From Balneolaceae bacterium UBA7797 (GTDB taxonomy: Bacteria > Bacteroidota > Rhodothermia > Balneolales > Balneolaceae): 64,000 nucleotides of DNA. Position numbers and translations under genes: made by a program. The stretch lies in assembly GCA_002480645.1 (NCBI GenBank), contig DLCN01000009.1, positions 189,452 to 253,451 of the forward strand. Direction: 5' to 3'. Shown here piece by piece: positions 43,796-52,600 of this stretch (position 1 is its first letter; each line of letters opens with the position of its first letter). The notes under the pieces were generated by a model. It searched no databases. It saw only the letters and a list, made by a program, of their open reading frames with translations, and was not told where the DNA came from.

Positions 43796-45160
43796 ATGAA
43801 TAAGAATGAAAAAATGAATACAAACCAAGAGAAGAAGGACGTTTCATGGCTGGAACTGGTGATAGATCTATCAGAGCTAAGCCAACTGGATAAGGAAATG
43901 GTTAACCGATATGCCTCCGTATTCGGTAAGGTGACCATAGCATCCGAAGCAAGTCGTCCTGACCATATAGACTCAGCGATAAACTGGGTAAGAACCCATG
44001 CCGATCAATCGAGAACCCAACGTTGGAATGAGTTACTGAATGCTGCTGAATTGAACTGGATGTTGTTCCTGAACGGAGATGAACGGATCGATATCGGACA
44101 TTTGCCTTCAGAGAGTGAATTAGCAGATAAACTTTGGGCTCCGGCGCTTATCCAATTCACCCGGGATGAGAAATTATACCAGTTCTACCAAATGAGATGC
44201 GTGCCGGCTACGACCGGAGTGGAAGCACTTTTTGATGGAAAGGAATTACCCGATTGTACCCGTTATATCACACAAAATGAGATTTCAGTTGCAATGAATC
44301 CGGTATTTATTGAGAGTAAAGTACATCCGTATGAAGTACTCGATACCGATGATGAAATGAGTGTGTTTAATTATTCGCCACAGGTGTATCTGGTAACCGG
44401 AGACCGTTATCTTAAAGATCGAAAATATGTACACTCTGCTGCTCAGTACCGGCAATTACTTAAAACAAAAAAGCTGTTACCCTTCGATCGTTTGGCGGCA
44501 GTGAATGGACTGGCCAGTAGTTTAACAGAACAATATAAATGGGAACAGGCGTTGGTTCTGGCAGATAAATCACTGGAATCGGAACCGGTGCAGAATATTC
44601 CCTATCTCATTCAGTTCAGGATCCATCAGTTAAATAAGCATTGGAAGAAAGCTTACGAAGCCCTGAGAAAGTATTACGAAGTACAATTCTATGAGAATAT
44701 CTATTTATTCTCGAAAGCGAACTTCGAAGTAGCGATCAGTCGCGAAGTAACTATCATGAATCTCGCCGATCTGGCATCCAAAAATGGTAATCTGGAGCAA
44801 GCCTTTGATTATCTGGAAGAGATCTATGAGATGAAGGGTGGATTAGTGAGTGAAGATACCATCAAACAGCTGTTGGTACTTTCCATAGAGATGGCCGACC
44901 ATGATAAGTCGGTGTTGTACTTCCATAAACTCTTCGGAGATCCGGTTCCAAAAACATTGAGTGAGAGTGATAACGCCGAACTCAACGATTACATGGATAT
45001 GTTTATGAAGAATAAATGGTACGACCTGGTTCACAGTGTATACTCGAGATTATATGTGGCGCATCCCGAAAATGACGAATACCGTCGCAGGCTGATCGTT
45101 ACACTTCTGAAAACCAATCGTATTGAACAGGCACGTGATCTGGCTACAAAGGTAGCCTGA
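43796..45160 (+). CDS. TPR protein with a degenerate family-2 glycosyltransferase-like N-terminus
   Basis: This 454 aa protein has no signal or membrane segment. Residues about 18-200 resemble a short GT2 fold of the kind with WxLFLDADE: here it reads NWMLFLNGDERIDI, so the first Asp of the metal-binding motif is Asn. The C-terminal ~250 residues are TPR-like helical repeats (AAQYRQLLKTKKLLPFDRLA, EQALVLADKSLESEPVQNIP, QAFDYLEEIYEM). It follows flgL by 39 bases in the same direction. It may be an inactive or altered transferase helping flagellin modification, or a scaffold for the 1975 aa protein, which shares the TPR plus transferase theme. Confidence 0.65.
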   Translation: MNKNEKMNTNQEKKDVSWLELVIDLSELSQLDKEMVNRYASVFGKVTIASEASRPDHIDSAINWVRTHADQSRTQRWNELLNAAELNWMLFLNGDERIDIGHLPSESELADKLWAPALIQFTRDEKLYQFYQMRCVPATTGVEALFDGKELPDCTRYITQNEISVAMNPVFIESKVHPYEVLDTDDEMSVFNYSPQVYLVTGDRYLKDRKYVHSAAQYRQLLKTKKLLPFDRLAAVNGLASSLTEQYKWEQALVLADKSLESEPVQNIPYLIQFRIHQLNKHWKKAYEALRKYYEVQFYENIYLFSKANFEVAISREVTIMNLADLASKNGNLEQAFDYLEEIYEMKGGLVSEDTIKQLLVLSIEMADHDKSVLYFHKLFGDPVPKTLSESDNAELNDYMDMFMKNKWYDLVHSVYSRLYVAHPENDEYRRRLIVTLLKTNRIEQARDLATKVA

Positions 45161-45174
45161 ACGCAGAGGCCTGA

Positions 45175-46602
45175 TTAATCTTCGTCCAGATTTTTAAGTT
45201 TATTACGGATCGTTCGGTCGGAGATACCAAGCAATTTCGCCGCTTTTTTCTGATTGCCCTGGGTATGTTCCAGGGCTTTTTGTATCAGCTGTAATTCCAT
45301 TTCTTCGATCGGCATTAGTGGCAGATCCTGCTCGGCCATTCCACCACCGTTCAACTCTTTATTCAGGTTGTCATCCACACTCGAGAACAGGTTATTATCG
45401 ATGTGTTCAGGTTTGATCTCCTCACTGTCCTGAGCAAGAATAACCCCGCGATGGATCTTATTATTGAGTTCCCGAACATTACCACGCCATTCCTGATTCA
45501 TCAGGAAATCGAGCATTTCATCAGAAAGTTCTTTAGGCTCAATTCCGTATCGCTCGGAATACATATTTACAAAATGCTGAGCCAATAATGGAATATCCGA
45601 CTTGCGCTGTCGAAGAGGGGGGACCTCAATGGGAAACACATTCAGGCGGTAGTAAAGATCTTCCCGGAACATCTTATCCCCGATCGCTTCTGCAATATTC
45701 CGGTTAGATGTTGCTACGATCCGCACATCCGCTTTGATGGGTTTTTGGCTGCCCACCCGGTAAAATTCATTTTCCTGTAAAACACGCAGGAGTTTTGCCT
45801 GCACATTGATATCGATCTCGGTGATCTCATCCAATAATAAAGTACCGCCCTGAGCGGCATCAAAAGCCCCTTTTCGATCCGATACCGCTCCGGTGAACGC
45901 TCCTTTAACATGCCCGAATAACGTGCTTTCTACCAGTTCGGAGGGGAGGTTCGCACAGTTTATTTTTACGTATTCTGCATTGGCTCGGTTGCTATGCTCA
46001 TGAACCTGATTGGCAAACACTTCCTTACCGGTTCCGCTTTCCCCCTGAATTAGGACCGGAGCCATATTTTTTGCGATCTGCGGGAGGATCTTCATCAGGC
46101 GTTGTATCTGGGGATCCTGCCCGATAAACGCATTAACCGGAACGGATTCTTTCGTGGTCGGGCTTACGGCATCTTCTTTAACCGGTTCTTTTGAAGTGGG
46201 TTTACCAGATGCCGGTTTTCTCGCAGGCATATCTTCCACATCTTCATCAAAGAATCTACCGACTCTGAATAAGATCTCTTTGGCTTTGAATGGTTTAGTG
46301 ATGTAATCAAAGGCACCCTTATGCAAGGCTCTGACCGCATGGTTGATATTTCCAAAACCTGTGATCAGGATCACGCCGGTTTCCGGGCGGTGTTCTTTAG
46401 TGAAAGCAAGAACTTCGTCACCGGTCATCTCATTCATTTTAACATCTGAGATCACCAGATCCACTGCAGATTTTTTTAAAAATTCAGTGCCGTCTACGGG
46501 AGAATTAAAAGCATGTACTTTATATCCTTCTTTGGTAAGGATCTCCTGCAGGAAACCAAGCAGCAATTCATCGTCATCAATAACAAGTATGGTAGGCTCC
46601 AT
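45175..46602 (-). CDS. NtrC/FlrC-type sigma-54 response regulator for flagellar genes
   Basis: This 475 aa protein has a receiver domain (1-120; phospho-acceptor Asp53 in LVISDVKM, Lys103). A linker is followed by an AAA+ domain with Walker A GESGTGKE (187-194), the sigma-54 contact loop GAFTGA (234-239) and Walker B GGTLLLDEI. A Fis-like helix-turn-helix lies at the end (NQKKAAKLLGISDRTIRNKL). It activates sigma-54 promoters such as those before flgB and flgF. The kinase at 5895-6941 is the likely partner. It is equivalent to FlrC/FleR/FlgR; no symbol is assigned because orthology is not settled. It converges with the preceding gene without a terminator. Confidence 0.9.
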   Translation of the reverse strand: MEPTILVIDDDELLLGFLQEILTKEGYKVHAFNSPVDGTEFLKKSAVDLVISDVKMNEMTGDEVLAFTKEHRPETGVILITGFGNINHAVRALHKGAFDYITKPFKAKEILFRVGRFFDEDVEDMPARKPASGKPTSKEPVKEDAVSPTTKESVPVNAFIGQDPQIQRLMKILPQIAKNMAPVLIQGESGTGKEVFANQVHEHSNRANAEYVKINCANLPSELVESTLFGHVKGAFTGAVSDRKGAFDAAQGGTLLLDEITEIDINVQAKLLRVLQENEFYRVGSQKPIKADVRIVATSNRNIAEAIGDKMFREDLYYRLNVFPIEVPPLRQRKSDIPLLAQHFVNMYSERYGIEPKELSDEMLDFLMNQEWRGNVRELNNKIHRGVILAQDSEEIKPEHIDNNLFSSVDDNLNKELNGGGMAEQDLPLMPIEEMELQLIQKALEHTQGNQKKAAKLLGISDRTIRNKLKNLDED

Positions 46603-46673
46603 AGAAACTTATAAACTGAATTTTAGGATCTGAGCTTAATAATTGAGCTGTTTAAATACCGACTCAGGTATAT

Positions 46674-46702
46674 ACAAAAAAAGAGAGCGTTTTGCTCTCT
46701 CT
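46674..46702 (-). terminator. Rho-independent terminator of the fliS-fliD operon
   Basis: On the minus strand AGAGAGC (46700-46694) pairs with GCTCTCT (46688-46682) across a 5-base loop and is followed by seven T. It lies about 45 bases past the last gene of the operon and before the regulator gene. Confidence 0.85.
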
Positions 46703-46744
46703 CTTGAGTACTTATTATAAGGGAATGGTTAACAGATAGAAAGC

Positions 46745-47101
46745 TTATTCAGCAATTTTCTCTGCCATCTTTGCCCAGACATCAGGGTTATTGAGCATTT
46801 GCCCAATTTCGGTGTTTGCAGCAGCTTCCGGAGACTGTTCTTTAGCTGCTTCGTACGCATTCAGTTTCGATTTATAATCCTGAAGTTTATTGAACGAAGC
46901 TTTGTTCAGTTTATCCAATTCTGTTTTGGCAAACTGCTTCTCACTTTGTCGGGCACTATTCAGGGTTACTTTATCATATTCAGTTGCCTTGGTTTGCTGA
47001 GTTTTGTTAACAGCAGCGGCATCCTGAATCTGATCAGGAGCACTTTTATTAGTAGTGTTAACCTGAGTGTTTATGTTGTTTTGAAGTTTACTTATATCCA
47101 T
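46745..47101 (-). CDS. Small unknown flagellar-operon protein, possible FlgM-like anti-sigma factor
   Basis: This 118 aa protein is hydrophilic and Gln/Asn/Lys-rich, without signal or membrane segments. The middle reads YDKVTLNSARQSEK, recalling the DKVxLS motif of FlgM. The end reads NPDVWAKMAEKIAE, recalling the VDAEKIAEKM tail of FlgM. The region between is longer than in FlgM (about 97 aa total). It is the last gene of the sigma-28-driven fliS-fliD-fliT-like operon. No other flgM candidate is better, but the match is short, so the assignment is tentative. Confidence 0.45.
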   Translation of the reverse strand: MDISKLQNNINTQVNTTNKSAPDQIQDAAAVNKTQQTKATEYDKVTLNSARQSEKQFAKTELDKLNKASFNKLQDYKSKLNAYEAAKEQSPEAAANTEIGQMLNNPDVWAKMAEKIAE

Positions 47102-47132
47102 GACGTCACACGATTATTGAGGCAGCTCAAAA

Positions 47133-47486
47133 TTACGAAAATTTGTAGCTGTTTGAAATTTTATATCCTTTAACGGCTTTTCGTTGAGTGGCAGCTGTTT
47201 CCAGCTTCTCTCTTTGTTTCTCTAGTTTGGCCTTTAATGTAGCCTGAATTTTTCTATTTAGCTCAACAAATTTTTCAAAGCCCAGCCGCAGGCTTTCCTG
47301 TTCCTGAACTTTCAGGGTGATGATCTCATTATTGGAGGTGATCACCTGAATGTCATTCACATATTCTTCGCGACGGCGCAATTCCGTTTGTATCCAATCC
47401 AGCGAAGGTTCTTCCGAATCCAGTTCGGTGATAATTCCCTGACTGATGGTGTTTAATTGGGTTAAGTTGTCGATTATTTCATTCAT
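47133..47486 (-). CDS. FliT-like chaperone downstream of fliD
   Basis: This 117 aa helical protein contains a long central coiled coil (SLRLGFEKFVELNRKIQATL). Its size and place directly after fliD (2 bases between) match FliT, the chaperone of the cap protein, which in some bacteria also binds FlhDC or FlhA. Sequence similarity in this family is weak, so the call rests on position, size and helical character. Confidence 0.6.
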   Translation of the reverse strand: MNEIIDNLTQLNTISQGIITELDSEEPSLDWIQTELRRREEYVNDIQVITSNNEIITLKVQEQESLRLGFEKFVELNRKIQATLKAKLEKQREKLETAATQRKAVKGYKISNSYKFS

Positions 47487-47488
47487 AA

Positions 47489-48892
47489 TTAATACGAGTA
47501 ACTATACAGACTGTTTACAACCTGATCAAATTGCGCCTGTCCTTCTTCTAATAACAGATCCAGCTGATTGAAGATCAATCGCTGTTTTTCTTCATATTCA
47601 CTTAAATATTTTTCTTCCTTTTCGATCCGCTTATCTAAGCGATCGATGGAAAGATCTACACCTTCTTCCAAGGCTGCTAAGATGCCATCCGCTTCCGTGT
47701 AAGATTCGGCCTGAGCCTTCATTAACTGGATTGGAGATGTTTCATCCGAAAACAAGGCATATACTTCATCCGGACGATCATTCAACGCCTCTTCGAGAAG
47801 ATCAGAATCCTCGATCTTCATAGTACCGTCATTTTCGAAGGTGATGCCGATGTCGGATAATTTGCCCAGGTCACCATCTACGGTCCCTTCTCTGGCTAGT
47901 AAGGCTGTTTGCCTCAGGCTGAGCGATAGATTCCGAATGGACCGCATTCCCTGTAACGGGCCTTTATTTCCGGTATCAGGATTGATGAAGGTTCGTTCTC
48001 TGATGGTTTCATTTACCTCATTGAACGAGTTAATAAAATCCGTGATGTTGCCCTTTGCGGTAGTAATGTCTCTTTCTACCGTCATGCTTTCTTGCTCGGT
48101 GGTTTCTTTCAACAGAGTGAACGATAAGCCATCAATTGCATCGGTTACCGTATTTTCGCTGCGTTCGAAGGTCACACCATCAACAGTAAACAACGCATTG
48201 AGTTCACTCTCTGCGGTTAAGCTGCTTACGTTATCAGTAATCTCAGCCAGAGCACCGGTTGCACCACTTATCTGAATTCGGTTATCATATCCGGTTGTAA
48301 GACTACGAAGGGATAACTGTATTTCACTATCGTTGGTGTTGAACAGGCTCGCGCTTACTTCACCATCAAACAGGGAGTTAACTTCGTCGGCAAAAGCCTG
48401 CATGATCTCCTCATTGGTCATGTCGATGGTGCCGCCACTTCCGTCATCTTTAGTTGTGGCAATGCTGATGGTTTCTGTTTGGTCACCAACGGTGATCGTA
48501 ACCTCTCCATCACTAAATGCGGCCAGATCGGAATCTGCTCCGGTCATCACCTGCGATAATTTGGTGTCGTAACTTGCAGTTCGGGTAACATCAATTTTGT
48601 ATTCGGCCGGGCGATCCAGTCCGGATGCAGAATTGATCTTAACTGCTGATTCGTTACTTGATGTCGTAGTGAAGGGCTCAAGAGCGTTATTGGTTGGACT
48701 TGCCAGCTCTTCAATTTTACTCTCGAACGCAGAGATAGCCTTGCTTACAGCTCCGAGGGCTGTACGCTCTTCTTTACGATCGGAAAGTGAGACCTGAAGT
48801 TGATACTTCTTCTGACTTTCGATCTCGACAAGTTGCGATACGAAGGTTTCGTATGAACTTGTCTGACTCATAAGACTGGATATGGTGGCCAT
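47489..48892 (-). CDS. fliD: Filament cap protein FliD
   Basis: This 467 aa protein has the FliD N-terminus (SQTSSYETFVSQLVEIESQK) and the inner domain region PAEYKIDVTRTASYDTKLSQ. The C-terminal region has LSLRQTALLA, LSDIGITFENDGTMKIED and a coiled coil ending LFNQLDLLLEEGQAQFDQVV. It sits at the tip of the filament and folds flagellin in. It is second in the operon after fliS, and the fliT-like gene follows within 2 bases. Confidence 0.93.
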   Translation of the reverse strand: MATISSLMSQTSSYETFVSQLVEIESQKKYQLQVSLSDRKEERTALGAVSKAISAFESKIEELASPTNNALEPFTTTSSNESAVKINSASGLDRPAEYKIDVTRTASYDTKLSQVMTGADSDLAAFSDGEVTITVGDQTETISIATTKDDGSGGTIDMTNEEIMQAFADEVNSLFDGEVSASLFNTNDSEIQLSLRSLTTGYDNRIQISGATGALAEITDNVSSLTAESELNALFTVDGVTFERSENTVTDAIDGLSFTLLKETTEQESMTVERDITTAKGNITDFINSFNEVNETIRERTFINPDTGNKGPLQGMRSIRNLSLSLRQTALLAREGTVDGDLGKLSDIGITFENDGTMKIEDSDLLEEALNDRPDEVYALFSDETSPIQLMKAQAESYTEADGILAALEEGVDLSIDRLDKRIEKEEKYLSEYEEKQRLIFNQLDLLLEEGQAQFDQVVNSLYSYSY

Positions 48893-48927
48893 ATTATTCC
48901 TTTTGGTTAAAAGGCAATCCTATTTAA

Positions 48928-49251
48928 TTAAGCGATCTTTGCGGTTTGTCGGTTATTGGCAACTTCGTCCCAGGTGTCGCGCAGCGGTTCAAGGATCTCG
49001 CGGATCTCGTTGAATCGTTTTTTGCGGGACAGATCCTGGCAATAACGATAGATCTCAAATAATTGACCGGCAGGTTCATAATCGAAATTAAGCCCCTGAA
49101 TTAATGCCGATAACAATTCCCTCAGTTTCTTGTCATCTTCGCGGTAAGATGCCTGGATCACGAGGTCGTACATTTTTACTACGAGCTTCAACGGAGAAGC
49201 ATCCATTACGGATTGTTGCTGATAAACAAGTTGTGGATTTTGCATTGTCAT
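48928..49251 (-). CDS. fliS: Flagellin export chaperone FliS
   Basis: This 107 aa protein has the FliS N-terminus NPQLVYQQQSVMDASPLKLV with VKMYDLVIQAS, then a helical bundle. It binds the C-terminus of flagellin and prevents early polymerisation. It is first in its operon, 40 bases after the -10 of a strong sigma-28-like promoter. Confidence 0.87.
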   Translation of the reverse strand: MTMQNPQLVYQQQSVMDASPLKLVVKMYDLVIQASYREDDKKLRELLSALIQGLNFDYEPAGQLFEIYRYCQDLSRKKRFNEIREILEPLRDTWDEVANNRQTAKIA

Positions 49252-49290
49252 ATCGATTTATGAGAACATATTTTACCAATTCTACATCGC

Positions 49291-49317
49291 TTATCGGCGA
49301 CCTTAAGCAGTTACTTA
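49291..49317 (-). promoter_or_regulatory. Sigma-28 promoter for the fliS operon
   Basis: On the minus strand TAAG-N15-GCCGATAA has a perfect -10 and exact spacing. It is the best sigma-28 match in the window. Confidence 0.8.
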
Positions 49318-49631
49318 AGGAGAATTGCATTACATAAAAATCTTCTAATGTTTTCGGTTCGCACCTTTCGGTGTGTAAGATCAGGTACAAGTTCAGTGCC
49401 AAATACAACAGCGGTTCATTTCTGCCCGGTCAAGGGGATGCTGGAATACATGATTACAATTTTTTCCATACAGGGCGGAAAATTCTTCTTTGGCGGAAAT
49501 TTTGTTCCTCCTGCTCAAAACCGGTCTTAAATCATTGAAAGAGAGAGTTTAAGTGGGTTATTTCGCTGTATTAGTGGTTTTTCAGGAAATGGGGAGCGCC
49601 TGAGCGTTGTGCATGAGTATTGAATTTTCGG

Positions 49632-49647
49632 TGGCATTGTTTTTGAG
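49632..49647 (+). promoter_or_regulatory. Sigma-54-like promoter for the glycosyltransferase fusion
   Basis: TGGCATTGTTTTTGAG has GG and then GA (instead of GC) ten bases apart and shares TGGCAT with the flgB and flgF sites. The predicted start of transcription lies about 35 bases before the TTG start at 49693. Confidence 0.5.
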
Positions 49648-49692
49648 AATAGAAGGCAGAAAGCAAAAACCGGAACGTAATCGTACAGAGTT

Positions 49693-52600
49693 TTGAATAT
49701 CGAAATAGCCCGAGCCCAATCATTACTGGATCAAAAGCAGCCGGATCCTGATAAAGCCATCAAAACGTTAAAGCCTCTTTTGAAAAGAAATAAAGTTTCG
49801 TGGCTGGTCTATCATTTTCTTGGCGTAGCCGAAATGATGAAGGGAAATTATCATGTTGCGATCCGGTATCTGCAGAAATCAATTAAAAAAGGCTCGTCTG
49901 AACCGGTTACGTATCACTCCATTTCAATTTGTGAATATAATCTCGGTGAGTGGGAAAATGCGATCGAGAATGCTAAGATCGCAGTCGCCAAAAAAGTTGA
50001 TTTCTTTGAAGGCTGGTTACATCTGGGTACAATTTACCGGGCACAGGCTAAATTAGATGAAGCTCTTATCTGTTACCGAAAGGCGAATACACTGGATCCG
50101 AAAAGTGCGGCAGTAGCATTTAAAATTGCAGGAATATATGCGGATCAGGGCGATCTGGGGAAAGCGATCGAGTTACTGGATATCACGATCAAATTGAATC
50201 CGGATAATGATGAAGCCATTGGAATGCGTGGTCAGTTGTATATGAAGCTGAGAAAATTTGAAGAATCCCGGGAGGATTACGAAGAGTTGCTGCGGCGCAA
50301 CGAAAATATGCTGATGGCCCATGTCGGGCTGGCTGATCTGAATAAAGCACAGGGAGATTATGATGCCGCGATCGAGATCTATGAAAACATCCTCAAAAAA
50401 AACCCGGCAAACGCTGCCATTCGGGTTAATTATGCTTTGTGCCTGCAGGAAACCGGTCGGTTTGATGAGTCTGAATATAACTATCTGAAAGCGCTGGATT
50501 CGGAACCCGGTCAGATCGAAGCTCTGTCTAATTATTTAATGGGTATCCATTACAACCCAAACAGAACTAAAGAAGAGATCTTTGAAGCGCATAAGCGGTG
50601 GGACGAGACTTTTTCTTATAAGCAACAAGGTAAACGTCCGGTTCCGGCCGATAAAGATCCAGACCGAAGATTGAGAGTTGGATTCATTTCAGGTGGATTT
50701 AAACGGCACCCAGTAGGCTGGATGGTCACAAAAGCACTGGAGAATTTACCAGCCGATCAGTTTGAAGTGTATTGCTATACTACCAATAACGTGGTGGATT
50801 CGGTAACCAAGAGAATTAGTGAAAGAGCTGATGTATGGCGGTCAGTGATCGGATATAAAGACAGTATCACGGCTTCAATAATCCGGGATGATGAGATCGA
50901 TATACTGGTTGAGCTTTCCGGGCATGCAGCAGATAACCGCCTGCGAATGGTTACCATGGAGCCGGCCCCGATCATCGTAAAATGGGTGGGTGGATTATTC
51001 AATACCACCGGAATTGAGTCCATTGATTATCTATTGAGTGACTGGCATGAAACTCCGGCTGGAGAGGAAGAATTTTATACAGAGAAGCTGGTCCGTCTAC
51101 CGGATGATTATATCTGTTATCTGGCTCCTGATTATGCCCCGGATGTGGCAGAATTACCCATGCAAAAGAACGGATATGTTACTCTGGGCTGCTTCAACAA
51201 TCCGTCTAAGATAAACCCGGTGCTGCTAAAGCAATGGGCGCGGATCATGCATCAATTACCTGAAAGTAAGCTCTTTTTGAAGAGTAAACAGTACGGAACT
51301 TCTGCATTCCGAGAATCCATAAAAGAGCAAATGCAGGAATTAGGTATCGGGGGAGAGCGATTAATATTTGAAGCGGAATCCATGCACGATCAGTTAATGG
51401 CAACGTACAACCGGGTGGATATCGCGTTGGATCCCTGGCCGTATTCCGGTGGATTAACTACCTGCGAGGCATTATACATGGGCGTTCCGGTAGTTACTTA
51501 TCCCGGACCTACCTTTGCAGGTCGCCATGCGGTCACTCACATCATGAATGCCGGAATGGAAGATTTTGTGGTCGACAGCTGGGATGCCTATGTGAAAAAA
51601 GTAGTATCGCTGGCAAGTGATCCGGATGAGTTAACACAAATCCGCGGGAAATTAAGAAGTCAGGTAGAGAACTCCCCCTTATGTGACGGACGCCGCTACG
51701 GTGCGCATTTAAGTGTAGCATTCAGAAAGATGTGGCAACTTTGGGTGAAAGGTCAGGAAGAAGGAAAACCGGAATGGAAAGAGCATATCTCTGTGGAGAC
51801 GTTGAATCAGGAGGAGATCGAGCGTCTGGTTCCCGAAGTGGTAAAACCGAAGAAAGCAAAATCGCAGGTTAAAAACAGATACCTAAGGAGAGAACAGATA
51901 TCGGGTAAAACTGATAAGAATTCGGATCCCATCTTAAAAGCTTACACCAGAGACGGGATCGCTGTATGTCTACCCAATGATAATAAGGTACTGAGTTCTT
52001 ATGTAATGAAAGAAAAGAACGAATGGATCGATGCAGAAGTAGAGTTTCTGAAAGATTATCTGAAACCGGGAATGAAAGTGATCGATGCCGGTGCCGGTTA
52101 CGGTATGTATGCCCTGCCTATGGCCGCTCAGGTTACCGAGAAAGGAACCGTGTATGCGTTTGAACCCGCATCGCAAGTGAGGGAGTTTTTAGAAAGAGGG
52201 AAGGATCATAACGAATTCGAGCACCTGCAGATCATAGCACAGGCCTTATCTGATAAGAAAGAGAACACCAGATTATCAGAAGCTGAAAGTCCCGAATATG
52301 GAAGTACGGGGGCGGAAGAAGGGGAAGAGGTCGAATCCATTACCCTGGATGAATGGTGGAAGGCGTTGGGAGAACCATCAATTGATGTATTAAAAGTAGA
52401 TGTAAACGGAACGGAGTATAAGGTGCTTAAAGGCGCGTCCGATCTGTTAAAAAATTGTCAGCCGTTGGTTGTTTTCTCAAAAGGTGATGCCAATTCGTTC
52501 TTATACATCTCAACCCTTTTGATGAATGCCGGATATTCCTTTTATCAGTACATCAACGGGGCAAATATACTTACTGAACTGGATGGCGAAGCCGATCCGT

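Larger units (their letters stand above)
49252..49692. other. Divergent promoter region between fliS and the glycosyltransferase giant
   Basis: This 441-base gap holds a sigma-28-like site for fliS (49291-49317) and a sigma-54-like site for the plus-strand gene (49632-49647). A 60-codon plus-strand frame at 49348 has no ribosome binding site, and I do not count it as a gene. Confidence 0.6.

Noticed and set aside
47841..48275. 144-codon plus-strand frame opposite fliD
   Set aside because: It is antisense to a clear fliD; its Ser/Val-rich translation is typical of shadow frames.
49348..49530. 60-codon frame in the fliS upstream gap
   Set aside because: It has no ribosome binding site, odd composition, and lies in a promoter region.
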